From Mycobacterium sp. 852002-50816_SCH5313054-b (GTDB lineage Bacteria > Actinomycetota > Actinomycetes > Mycobacteriales > Mycobacteriaceae), in the NCBI RefSeq assembly GCF_001667185.1, contig NZ_LZIC01000147.1:1-64000 (forward strand): a stretch of 64,000 bases of DNA. The letters are read 5' to 3'. Under the pieces are notes generated by a model that saw nothing but the letters and a program-made list of their open reading frames with translations, searched no databases and was not told where the DNA came from. The translations under genes were made by a program, and so were the position numbers. Below are positions 53,001 to 61,896 of the stretch, piece after piece; position 1 is the stretch's first letter; each line of letters starts with the position of its first letter.

Positions 53001-56000
53001 CGGGGTGTCTCGCCCGCCTCGGGCGGATCGGTGACTGCGAAATCGCGCTCGATGACGCCCTGACCGCGGCGCGGCGCGCACGCGAGCACCGCCGGGTGAA
53101 TTCGGTGTTGGCGAACGCTCCGCTCGCGGCGCTGTGGGGACCCAATCCGGTCCCGCGCGCGGGGGGACGGTGTCTGGACGTGGTGCGGCTGCTGCGAATA
53201 ACGACCGACTCCCCCGCCGTGGAGGCGACGTCGACGCGGTGCCAGGCCGTGCTGGAGGCGTTCCGCGGCCGCGCCGCCGCGGCCCGTCGGATGATTGACT
53301 CGGCCCGCCGCACAGTCACTGAGCTCGGCCTGCGCCATGCCCTTCTCGAGGTCGAGCAGTTCGCCGGCATCGTCGAGCTGGTCGTGGATGAGCCCGCCGC
53401 GGCCGAGCCCCATCTATTGAAGGCTTACAACGGTTTTCGTCGCATGGGCCTCGACGCCGACACCGCTGAGACCGCCGCGCTGCTTGGTCGTACCTGTCTG
53501 GCGCTCGACCGTGATTCCGAGGCCGCCGAATTGTGCGCCGAGAGTGAGCGTCTGGCCGGTCACGCGCTGAAGCCATCGATCGCCTGGCGCACACTTCGGG
53601 CGCAGCTGCTGGCGCGCTCCGGCGACCACGGCGAGGCTCGCCGGGTCGCCGAAGCCGCGGTCAGCCTGGCCGAGCGCACGGACGCGTTGGTCGATCACGG
53701 AGACGCGTGCCTGACGCTGGCAATGGTTTTGGGCGCTGCCGGTGATGTCTCCGGTGCGCGGGCCGCGGCCGAGCGGGCGGTCAGCTTGTACGAGCGGAAA
53801 GGCGCCGCGGCGCTTGCGGAAAAGGCGCGCGGCATTGTTGGAAAGCGCCCTGGGCCACCAGCGCCGCCCCAAGCGCCAAGCCTCGAAGTTACCAACGCCT
53901 GCGTGCAAGCGGGCAACAGGTTGATCGATGCCGTCAACCGCGAAGCATGGGACGAAGTAGCCCAGTCACTTGCCCCGTACGTAGCAACCGAGAGCCGCCG
54001 GAAGATCGTCGGCTTTTCGCGTATCGACGTCCCGTCGAGTCAGTGGCCTCAGGACATGAGGCGGTACTTGGAGACGGGCATGGTGCGCTATCACCACACG
54101 GCTCTCGCCGTGCGTGGCGAACGTCTCGCCCTCAGCCGACTGGAGGTCGGGACCGACGATCAGAGTTCGGGTGCGCCACAGGACGAGATGCTCCAGGTCG
54201 TCGGCCTTGATGCGGAAGGTCGAATAGCGCTGCAGGTGAAGTTCGACGTCGAAGATATCGACGCCGCACTCGCCGAACTCGACGCCACGCATGCTCGGTT
54301 CGAGAACGAGCGCCGACCCGCACGGCGGCTGGAGAACCGGGCAGCGCGCGTATTCGAGCACGTCTGGTCGCACTTCGCTGCGCAAGACTGGGACGCCCTG
54401 GCTGAAGCCGTAGCCGACAACTATGCCGGCGTCGATCATCGCCGGGTCGTGAGTGCCGAGACTCAACATAGTCGTGATGACGTGGTAAGAGACTTGCAGG
54501 CAGCGGCCGGTGTCGGTTTCACGATATCGATGTTGAGCGCCATGGCGATCCGCGGCGAGCGTCTCGTCCTCGCACGTGTTCGCGCCTCCGGCCGCGACCC
54601 CGAAGCGATTCAAAACGACGCCCTCAACGTTGTCCAGATCGACGGTGACGAGCGGATTGCGCACGTCGTCACCTTCGACCCTGACGATTTCGACGCCGCC
54701 GTCGCCGAGCTCGACGCCCGTTACGCCGCCGGCGAAGCAGCCGAATACTCGCGCACGTGGGCGGTAATCTCGGGCGCTCTGGTTGCCCACAATGGGCGCA
54801 AAATGGCTTCGGCGACACAGGATGTGGTGACCATCGACCACCGCCGCGTCGCAGCATTCGCGCCCGGCGAGGGTATCGGCTACATCCGTGCTGGGTGGGA
54901 TCTCGACCAAAAGCTCGACATCTACATCGAGACCGTGCATCGGGTAAGCGAGCTCGGCGCGGTTTTCAGTTGGGCAGGAAACGGAGCCTCACCCGAGGGC
55001 TTCGCCGCGGAGTGGCGTGGGGTCGACCTGATGATGGTCGATGGCGAATTGCTTAGCCGGGTGGAGGTCTTTGACGAGGCCGACATCGATGCCGCTATCG
55101 CGAAGTTTGATCAACTGAGCCGACCGACACGACGGTTGGAGAACGCGGCCTCCCGCACGTTCGAGCGGATGCAAGCGTGCTTCACGGCCCCGGACTGGGA
55201 CGCTTTGGCGGACGCGCTGGTCGACGACGTTCACAACGAAGATCGCCGTCGGGTGGTGAATGCAGGCGTCCTGAGGGGCCGAGGCGCTGTGGTCGAAACG
55301 ATGCGGTGGGCCGCCGACCTCGGGGTCACGCACGCGACCTCACACGTCATCGCCACCCGCGGAGAGCGCCTCGTCCTCGCGCATGCGGGATACTCGCAGG
55401 GCGACGAGGACCCCGAGACATTCCGCGCCGATGCCCTTCAGCTAGCTGAAGTCGACGCCGACGAACGGCTCACGGCGATCATCGTGTTCGATCTCGACGA
55501 TTTCGACGCCGCCCTCGCGGAGCTCGACGCGCGCTACATAGCCGGCGAGGCGGCCGACTACTCGCAGACCTGGTCGGTCATCGCAGGCGCCTACGCCGCG
55601 CTCAACCGACATGAGATCGCCTCAACGACACCGAACTTCGCGAACATCGACCACCGGCGAGGAACGAGGTTCGCGCCCGGCGACCTGATCGCGTATGTCC
55701 GTGCCACATGGGATCTTGCACAAGACGGCAGTACCTACATCGAGGCTGTGCATCGGCTGAATAACCTCGGAGCGGTCGTCACCCATGTGACACATGGAAG
55801 CTCCCGACAAGGCTTCGACGCCGAGTGGCGCGAAGTCTTCTTGCTCACGGTCGAAGATGACTTACTCGGCCGTTGTGAGCTATTCGATGAGTCAGGCCTG
55901 AACGCGGCGATCACGAGGTTTGATCAGCTAAGCCGGCCGGAGCGGCTGGAAAATCAGGCAGCGCGCGTATTCGAGCACGTCTGGTCGCACTACGCGGCCC

Positions 56001-59000
56001 GCAAGTGGGACGCCATGGCTCAAAGCGTTGCCGAAAACTATTGCGGCGTTGATCACCGACTAGTCGTGATAGCCGACATCCAGCATGGCCGAGAAGACGT
56101 GGTCAGAGACCTGCAGGCGGCCGCAGAGGTCGGTTTCGCAATATCGATGGTGAGCGCCGTCGCGATCCGCGGAGAGCGTCTAGTCCTCGCACGTGTACGT
56201 GCCTCCGGCCACGATCCCCAAGCGATTTCAAACGATGCCCTCAACGTCGTCGAGATCGACGACGACGAGCGGATCGCGAAAGTCGCGACGTTCGATCTCG
56301 ACGATTTGGATGCGGCTATCGCCGAACTCGACGCGCGCTACATCGTCGGCGAGGCGGTCCCGTACTCGCGCACGTGGTCGGTCATCACGCGGGCCTACGA
56401 CGCGCTCAACCGGCGCGAACTGCCTCCTACGACGCCAGATTGGGTGAACATCGACCACCGCCGGGGAACATCGTTTGCGTCCGGTGAAATGCCCGCAATA
56501 CTCGATGCGGCGTGGAACCTCACCATGGATCTCAGCCACACCATCACGACTGTGCATCGGCTGACTGATCTTGGATCGGTGCTGACCAACACGTCGCATG
56601 AGACATCGCAAGAGGGCTTCGATGCCGAATGGCGGGTCATCACCGTCGCGACGGTGGAAGGTGACCTGCTCAGCCGTTGCGAGATCTTCGACGAGGCGGA
56701 CTTGGACGGGGCTCTCGCGCGCTTCGACGAATTGAGCTTGCCGACAAGGCGGTTAGAGAACGCGGCAAGCCAAGCCGGCGAGCGCTTCCTGACGCGCTTC
56801 GCATCGGGTGACTGGGACGCCATGACGCAGATGCTGGCCGACAACTTCTCCAACGACGATCGACGTCGGGTGGTAGGGGTAGGACTCCGATCTGGTCGAG
56901 GTGCGCAGATCGCGGACATGCGGACGATCGCCGACCTGTTTAGCACGAAGGTGACGTTGACGACGATCGCGACCCGAGGAAAGCGCGTTGCCCTCGTGCA
57001 TCTCCGCTTCACCGCGCGCGACCATGGGTCTGAGGCATTTGTTCTCGAAACGGCCGGTGTCCTCGAGATCAATTCCGACGAGCAAATCGTCGCGGTCGTC
57101 TTTTTCGACGTCGATGGCATTGACGCCGCTTTGGAGGAGGTCGATGCGCGCTATCTAGCCGGCGATGCGGCCGCAAACTCACATGCCTGGTCCGTCGTTG
57201 CGGCTAGTTACGCCGCGCTCAACCGGCACGAGCTGCCGCTGACCACACCAGACTGTGTGAACATCGACCACCGACGGGAGACGGCGTTCGGTCCCGGCGA
57301 CGTGACCGAATACATCGGCGCGGGTTGGGATCTCGAGCAGGAAGTCAATATTTACGTCGAGCAAGTGCACGGGTTGACCAGCTGCGGAGCAGTCATCACT
57401 TATGCAGCGCACGAGACGGCGCAAGGGGGCGTCGACGCCGAGTGGCGCGGACTCGCAGTGTTGCTGGTCGACGGCGATCTGGTCAACCGGGTTGAGGTCT
57501 TCGACGAGGCAGACCTCGCGGCCGCACTCGCACGGTTCGAGGAACTACGCCCCCGGACACCGCGCTTGGAGAATGCGGCGAGCCGCGTCTACGACCGCAT
57601 GAATGCCCTCTTCTTGGCCCGCGACTGGGATGCGGTGAGCAAGAGCCTGGCGCAAGACGTTTCGACCGACGACCGTCGACGGGCAGTCAATTCCGGCCGC
57701 CGAAAGGGGCGGGATGCGGTGACAACCGAGATTGCGGGATTCGCCGACATCGGGGTTACCAACATCACGTCAGACGTCATTGCGACCCGAGGCGAGCACC
57801 TCGCCCTCACTCGTGCAAGAACCTCGGGGCCCGGCCAGCCGCTCGACTCGTTCCACGCCGAAGTCCTCCACGTCGTAGAGATCGATGCCGACGAGGGAAT
57901 TTTGGCGATGGTCGTGTTCGATGTCGAAGACCTTGGCCAGGCGTTTGACGAGCTCGACACCCGATACCTCGCCGGCGAAGCGGCACCGCACGCGCGCGTT
58001 TGGAAATTCGGAATGGACGCGATCGCGGAGCTCAACCGCCATGAGCCGGGACCCAATGTGAGACAGCTCAAGTATGTCGATCATCGACGGATCCCCTTCG
58101 CATCGGGGTCGGATTTCGGCCGGGGGGTCGAGGAGCTGTGGGCGCTCGTACCTGACGCTCACTATCGTGTGCCGTGTATGCATGCTCTGGACAGCCGGGG
58201 CACTGTCGTCACATTCGTCATCGAAGGTACCGACGAGCACGGAAACGAATTGCAATGGCGCCGAACACTTCTCTTCGCTTCCGAAGGACCGCGCCTAGAG
58301 GTGTACGAGGACGCGGACCTAGACGCGGCGCTCGCACGGTTTGAGGAACTGCGCCCGCAGCCGCGGCGACTGGAGAACGCGGCAAGCCGGGTGCACGGGC
58401 ACCTCAAGGCATGCGTTGGGGCCCGTGACTGGAACCCGGTAGGCGAGATACTGGCCGACGACATTGTGATCGAGGATCGCCGTCGGGCCGTGAACTCCGG
58501 GATTCAATACGGTCGGGCGGCCGCCATCGCGGACATGCGGAGCGCCATTGACCTGGGACTCAGAAATATTTCATTGACCGTCATCGCAACCCGCGGTGAC
58601 CGCCTCGAGCTCTCCCGTACGCGTGTCTCGCAGCACGGTCAACCTGAGGCTTTCGGCATCGAGTTTTTCAGCGTCCTCGAGATCAACGATGATGAGCGGG
58701 TCGCGGCGCGTATCGCGTTCGACATCGACGACATCGGCGCCGCGTTCGACGAACTCGACGCTCGCTACCTCGCCGGCGAAGCCGCGAGCCTCGCGGACAC
58801 CTGGTCGGTGGTTGCACGGGTCCCCGCCCAGTTCAATCGTCACGAACTGTTCGCGACGACGCCGGATCCGGTTTACATCGATCATCGACGGCTCGTCTCG
58901 ATCGAGGGGGCTGATCTGGCCGCCTCCGTTCGTGCCGTCTGGGACATCACTTCGGGTTCCAGCGCCTACATCGAAGCCGTGCATCGGCTCAGCGATCGCG

Positions 59001-60436
59001 GAGCCGTCTTCACCGAGGTGCTGAAGATGACCTCGCGAGACGGCTTCGACGCCGAAGTGTGGATGATCATGGTGTTCACCGTCGAAGACGGCCTCATCAG
59101 CCGCGTCGAAGTCTTCGACGAGGCAGACCTCGACGCCGCACTCGCGAGGTTTGACGAACTGCAACCGCAGCCGCCGCGACTGGAAAATGCTGCAAGCCGC
59201 CTGGGCGAGCGCTTCTTTGCGCATGTGGAGTCCCACGAGTGGGACGCGATGGCCGAGATCGTGGCGGAGGACAGTTTCTTCGCCGATCGCCGGCGGGTGG
59301 TGAATGTCGGGGTATGGCACGGTCGCGACGACGTGATCGCAAACGTGCGAGTGCTCGACGAGATTGAGGCGAACTTGACGTTCACCGTCATCGCGACCCG
59401 CGGCGAGCGCCTCGCACTCACCCGCGTCCATTCCTTGAATCGCGATCTGCGGCACGGCGAGTTCGAGGTCGAGCTGCTCAGTATCGTCGAGACAGACGCC
59501 GAAAATGGGATCGCGATGCTAATAACATTAGATCCCAACGACATTGATACCGCGTTCGAGGAACTGGATGCCCGGTACGTCGCCGGCGAAGCGGCTGCCC
59601 ACGCGCACATGTGGTCCGTCCTCATGCGGGCATTCGCTGCGCTCAATCGGCGTGAGGTTCCCGCAATGATGCCAGACTGGGTCAGGATCGATCACCGATC
59701 ACTCGCGCCGTTCGAGGCCGGTGATTGGGCCGCATTCCTGCATGCGACGTGGGACGTCACGCCGAACCTCTTTAGCTACATCGAGGTTGTGCACCGGCTG
59801 AGCGACTTCGGGGCGGTTGTCACCCACGTTGCTCACGGGACCTCGCAAGACGGGTTGGACGCCGAGTGGCGGATAGTCGATGTCTTCACCGTCGACGGCG
59901 ACCTCGTTAGTGGCGCCGAGTTATTCGACGAAGCAAACCTCGATGCCGCGCTCGCGCGTTTCGAGGAACTCGATCGGCCGCCCGTACCGCTTGACAACGC
60001 CGCGACACGAATCTGGTCAGGGCTGGCCGACGCGTACAACCGCCGCGACTTGGACGGGTTCTTTGCCCTCACCTCTGCCGACCTGCGCTACGACGATCGG
60101 CGAAAGGGCCTGCGGGACGCATTCGAAGGCCCAGCAAGGCGAAAGAACATGCAGGCGATGTTCGAGGCCGCGCCCAGCGGCTCCCGATTGACGGTGGAAG
60201 CCATCGCAAGCAGAGGCCAGCACCTCTCGCTCACCCGCGCGCATTACGGCGACCCCGATGATCCCGATGCACCGACCGTCGAGATGTTGCAGATCACGGA
60301 AGTCGGTCGGGACGGCCTCCTGCACGCATGCGTGAGCTTTGATCCCGACGACATGGACGGGGCGTTCGCGGAACTCACCGCTCGCTGGAACGATTCGGGA
60401 GAGGCCGCGCACCCCGAGGTCCTCGGGGCGACCTGA
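50063..60436 (+). CDS. Giant SARP-cyclase-STAND ATPase protein with 16 NTF2-like units
   Basis: 3457 residues. SARP/OmpR-like DNA-binding part (about 1-95) and BTAD (about 100-245). Class III cyclase (about 255-430) with metal residues Asp268 and Asp313, base-binding Lys307 and Asp366, transition-state Asn371 and Arg375. STAND/AAA ATPase (about 465-760) with Walker A GEPGVGKTR (487-495) and Walker B VVLILDDLHW (about 598-607). A TPR-like helical region (about 800-1265). Then 16 NTF2/SnoaL-like units to the end (see 53878-60433). It probably couples a sensed signal to cAMP and transcription. Mycobacterial cyclase-AAA-LuxR proteins are the nearest known design. GTG 50063 has no good ribosome site; GTG 50081 is an alternative. 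Confidence 0.9.
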   Translation: MTTLHLVELGVLGPLQVRQAGLPVAIPGAKPRAILTMLGLHDGSVVSADSFVELLWGDDPPRTAAKALQTHISLLRRTLGDGFVLTQGSGWTLAETAVDAARYTAAARSGRDAAAAGDDSRAVVCFDEALALWRGIPELPDGRRGTPEKTRWIEAHAALVEDRADALLATGRAAEVVGELEAAVADAPLRERRWGQLMLALYRAGRQGEALGAYQRVRALLADELGVDPGPNLRRLEALIVAQDAALEVPATQRSSSVTRAVTFLLTDIEGSTAAWEAEAGAMAVALARHDELVEQVVTSRGGRLIKTRGEGDATFSVFERPSAAAAAAIELQDAIVHEPWALSEPMRVRVALHTGEAELRDGDYFGRSVNRAARLRSLAVGGQILCSGATAELVIDSLPDHVALADLGRRELRNLARPEHVFELRLSTAGDHPEPVSPDVPMERPTLPAVLAGPGPFVGRGNELQRLFSVWQKALAGGTNAALIAGEPGVGKTRLAGEWSRQAYDQGALVIYGRCDEDLGAPYQPFAEALRALLPCLGAGGLRGLRGVEALLALVPGLTDILPDLAAPTRADPDTERYALFDAVVAVLGVASANAPVVLILDDLHWAAKPTLLLLRHLLRFGEQARVQIIGTYRSTDLDRSHPLAAMLADLHRDGSGNRIQLSGLDEDDVTAYVAEAGYHDEELARALASVTGGNPFFLIEALRHVDESGGRWDQSTLPQGVREAVSRRLTRLSPETNKALAAAAVAGSRFDLELVERVVGDDLVDAFDEACKAGIVIEEPGGRYRFNHALVRQSLLAELPSVRRMRLHQRIAATLESQPGADDELLAELAHHYFECAWAGNAAKAVEYCRRAADQAMARLAYEGAADLYDHALHALEEIDDELPDRDDQAAELLVARCEALLAAGDVVSAAGAVSQLQGTTVDSARLAAWATCFDGQLSMLAHPERLDEIEAALSAAAAKLAELDDAAGEAKAHTIRAGCLARLGRIGDCEIALDDALTAARRAREHRRVNSVLANAPLAALWGPNPVPRAGGRCLDVVRLLRITTDSPAVEATSTRCQAVLEAFRGRAAAARRMIDSARRTVTELGLRHALLEVEQFAGIVELVVDEPAAAEPHLLKAYNGFRRMGLDADTAETAALLGRTCLALDRDSEAAELCAESERLAGHALKPSIAWRTLRAQLLARSGDHGEARRVAEAAVSLAERTDALVDHGDACLTLAMVLGAAGDVSGARAAAERAVSLYERKGAAALAEKARGIVGKRPGPPAPPQAPSLEVTNACVQAGNRLIDAVNREAWDEVAQSLAPYVATESRRKIVGFSRIDVPSSQWPQDMRRYLETGMVRYHHTALAVRGERLALSRLEVGTDDQSSGAPQDEMLQVVGLDAEGRIALQVKFDVEDIDAALAELDATHARFENERRPARRLENRAARVFEHVWSHFAAQDWDALAEAVADNYAGVDHRRVVSAETQHSRDDVVRDLQAAAGVGFTISMLSAMAIRGERLVLARVRASGRDPEAIQNDALNVVQIDGDERIAHVVTFDPDDFDAAVAELDARYAAGEAAEYSRTWAVISGALVAHNGRKMASATQDVVTIDHRRVAAFAPGEGIGYIRAGWDLDQKLDIYIETVHRVSELGAVFSWAGNGASPEGFAAEWRGVDLMMVDGELLSRVEVFDEADIDAAIAKFDQLSRPTRRLENAASRTFERMQACFTAPDWDALADALVDDVHNEDRRRVVNAGVLRGRGAVVETMRWAADLGVTHATSHVIATRGERLVLAHAGYSQGDEDPETFRADALQLAEVDADERLTAIIVFDLDDFDAALAELDARYIAGEAADYSQTWSVIAGAYAALNRHEIASTTPNFANIDHRRGTRFAPGDLIAYVRATWDLAQDGSTYIEAVHRLNNLGAVVTHVTHGSSRQGFDAEWREVFLLTVEDDLLGRCELFDESGLNAAITRFDQLSRPERLENQAARVFEHVWSHYAARKWDAMAQSVAENYCGVDHRLVVIADIQHGREDVVRDLQAAAEVGFAISMVSAVAIRGERLVLARVRASGHDPQAISNDALNVVEIDDDERIAKVATFDLDDLDAAIAELDARYIVGEAVPYSRTWSVITRAYDALNRRELPPTTPDWVNIDHRRGTSFASGEMPAILDAAWNLTMDLSHTITTVHRLTDLGSVLTNTSHETSQEGFDAEWRVITVATVEGDLLSRCEIFDEADLDGALARFDELSLPTRRLENAASQAGERFLTRFASGDWDAMTQMLADNFSNDDRRRVVGVGLRSGRGAQIADMRTIADLFSTKVTLTTIATRGKRVALVHLRFTARDHGSEAFVLETAGVLEINSDEQIVAVVFFDVDGIDAALEEVDARYLAGDAAANSHAWSVVAASYAALNRHELPLTTPDCVNIDHRRETAFGPGDVTEYIGAGWDLEQEVNIYVEQVHGLTSCGAVITYAAHETAQGGVDAEWRGLAVLLVDGDLVNRVEVFDEADLAAALARFEELRPRTPRLENAASRVYDRMNALFLARDWDAVSKSLAQDVSTDDRRRAVNSGRRKGRDAVTTEIAGFADIGVTNITSDVIATRGEHLALTRARTSGPGQPLDSFHAEVLHVVEIDADEGILAMVVFDVEDLGQAFDELDTRYLAGEAAPHARVWKFGMDAIAELNRHEPGPNVRQLKYVDHRRIPFASGSDFGRGVEELWALVPDAHYRVPCMHALDSRGTVVTFVIEGTDEHGNELQWRRTLLFASEGPRLEVYEDADLDAALARFEELRPQPRRLENAASRVHGHLKACVGARDWNPVGEILADDIVIEDRRRAVNSGIQYGRAAAIADMRSAIDLGLRNISLTVIATRGDRLELSRTRVSQHGQPEAFGIEFFSVLEINDDERVAARIAFDIDDIGAAFDELDARYLAGEAASLADTWSVVARVPAQFNRHELFATTPDPVYIDHRRLVSIEGADLAASVRAVWDITSGSSAYIEAVHRLSDRGAVFTEVLKMTSRDGFDAEVWMIMVFTVEDGLISRVEVFDEADLDAALARFDELQPQPPRLENAASRLGERFFAHVESHEWDAMAEIVAEDSFFADRRRVVNVGVWHGRDDVIANVRVLDEIEANLTFTVIATRGERLALTRVHSLNRDLRHGEFEVELLSIVETDAENGIAMLITLDPNDIDTAFEELDARYVAGEAAAHAHMWSVLMRAFAALNRREVPAMMPDWVRIDHRSLAPFEAGDWAAFLHATWDVTPNLFSYIEVVHRLSDFGAVVTHVAHGTSQDGLDAEWRIVDVFTVDGDLVSGAELFDEANLDAALARFEELDRPPVPLDNAATRIWSGLADAYNRRDLDGFFALTSADLRYDDRRKGLRDAFEGPARRKNMQAMFEAAPSGSRLTVEAIASRGQHLSLTRAHYGDPDDPDAPTVEMLQITEVGRDGLLHACVSFDPDDMDGAFAELTARWNDSGEAAHPEVLGAT
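53878..60433 (+). repeat. Array of 16 NTF2/SnoaL-like units coded in tandem
   Basis: Unit starts: 53878 (A), then alternating A at 54329, 55136, 55946, 56753, 57566, 58370, 59180, 59990 and B at 54743, 55556, 56360, 57173, 57986, 58787, 59597. A units (about 135-140 residues) begin LENAASR and contain DDRRRVVN, VIATRGERLAL and a final DDIDAAFEELDARYLAGEAA-like end. B units (about 131) begin TWSVV, contain NIDHRR and AVHRLSD, and end VEVFDEADLDAALARFDEL. The A-B period is 804-813 bp. Units at 54329-55135 and 55946-56752 share long exact stretches, so duplication was recent. Confidence 0.85.
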
Positions 60437-60483
60437 ATAACTTGTCTTTCAACAACTTTCGCGGAACCGGGCTCACGCAACCG

Positions 60484-61896
60484 TCAGCCTGGCAACCCGT
60501 TCGCACCGTTCGGGCCGAAAAGGTAGTACCCGCCAAACCCGCCCTGTCCACCAACGCCCGGGACGACCCCAGTTCCGCCGTTACCGCCGCCGCCCCCGAT
60601 GCCGAAGAGAAGTCCGCCATAGCCGCCCTGGCTGCCGTTACCGCCGAACGCCAAGCCGGGCGCCCCGAAGCCGTTGCCGCCGTGGCCGCCGAGGCCGAAC
60701 ACCAGGCCGCCGAGACCGCCGAGCCCGCCGGTGCCGCCGTGGCCGCCGGCCTGGGCCACCCCGCCGTCGCCGCCGGCTCCGCCGATGCCGAACAAGGAAC
60801 CCCCCGCATAGATGCTGCCGGCACCATCGCTGAACACATAGCCGTTGTCGCCGCCGTAGCCGCCGGGCCCGCCGGTGCCGCCGGCGGTCAGGGCCGTTCC
60901 GCCGGCCCCGCCGTGGCCGCCAAGGCCGAAGAGGATGCCGCCGCCCCCACCACCCTGGCCGCCCTGGCCGCCGATGTTGCCGGCGCCGACGGCCGCCCCG
61001 CCGGCGCCGCCGTCGGCCCCGGTTCCGATGAAGTTGAAGAGGGCGCCGCCGCTGCCGCCGTCGCCGCCGACGCCCGCGAGCCCGTTGACGAAGTTGAGGC
61101 TGGACCCGCCGGCCCCACCGGTGCCGCCCAAGCCGTAGATCAAACTGCTGCCGTTGCCGCCGGCGGCGCCCCAGCCGGCAACGAAGCCGTTGCCCCCGGC
61201 CCCGCCGATGCCGCCGTTGCCGAGCAGGAACCCCCCGTTCCCGCCGAAACCGCCGTCGCCGCCGACGCCATTGACGCTGGCACCGCCGGTCCCGCCGACG
61301 CCGCCGTTGCCCAAAAGTCCGACGGCATTGCCGCCGTTACCGCCAAAGCCGGCCACTCCAGCACCAATAGCGTTCCCACCCGTGCCGCCGCGGCCGCCGT
61401 CGCCGAACAGGAACCCACCGCTGCCGCCACTACCGCCGCTCTGGCCGGGCCCGCCGGAACCGCCGGCACCACCGTTGCCCCACAACAACCCGCCGTTCTG
61501 ACCGTTGGCACCTGTTCCGGGGGTCCCGTCGGCGCCGTTACCGATCAGTGGCCTGCCCAACAGCGCCTCGAAGGGCGCATTGATGTCGTTGAGGAGCCCC
61601 TGCAGGGGATTGGCGTTGGCGGCCTCGGCGCTGGCGTAGGAACCCGCACCGGCGTTCAGTAGCTCGACGAACCGCTGGTGAAATCCCGCCGCCTCTGCAC
61701 TGATCGCTTGATAGACCTGCGCGTGCTGGCCGAATAGCGTCGCGATGGCCGCCGACACCTCGTCGCTCGCCGCGGCCGCCACCGCCGACGTCGGAACCGC
61801 CGCCGCCGCATTGGCCGCGCTGATCGTCGAACCGACACTCGCCAAATCCGAGGCCGCCGCCGTCACGTACTCCGGGACTGCAACTACAAAGGACAT
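60484..61896 (-). CDS. PE_PGRS family protein
   Basis: 470 residues. The PE domain (1-93, SFVVAVPEYVTAAASDLAS and YQAISAEAAGFHQRFVELLN), the GRPLIGNG linker (114-121), then about 340 residues of GGAGG/GGNGG repeats ending in a short unique tail (YYLFGPNGANGLPG). The ATG at 61896 has GGAGG six bases upstream. Such proteins are exported by ESX-5 to the cell surface in pathogenic slow growers. The gene length is likely to vary by repeat slippage. The dense complementary reading on the plus strand is only a codon shadow of the repeats. Confidence 0.95.
   Translation of the reverse strand: MSFVVAVPEYVTAAASDLASVGSTISAANAAAAVPTSAVAAAASDEVSAAIATLFGQHAQVYQAISAEAAGFHQRFVELLNAGAGSYASAEAANANPLQGLLNDINAPFEALLGRPLIGNGADGTPGTGANGQNGGLLWGNGGAGGSGGPGQSGGSGGSGGFLFGDGGRGGTGGNAIGAGVAGFGGNGGNAVGLLGNGGVGGTGGASVNGVGGDGGFGGNGGFLLGNGGIGGAGGNGFVAGWGAAGGNGSSLIYGLGGTGGAGGSSLNFVNGLAGVGGDGGSGGALFNFIGTGADGGAGGAAVGAGNIGGQGGQGGGGGGILFGLGGHGGAGGTALTAGGTGGPGGYGGDNGYVFSDGAGSIYAGGSLFGIGGAGGDGGVAQAGGHGGTGGLGGLGGLVFGLGGHGGNGFGAPGLAFGGNGSQGGYGGLLFGIGGGGGNGGTGVVPGVGGQGGFGGYYLFGPNGANGLPG

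Noticed and set aside
60442..61662. 406-codon plus-strand frame across the PE_PGRS gene
   Set aside because: Complement of GGN repeats reads as Ala/Gly/Val-rich sequence. No ribosome site, no domain.
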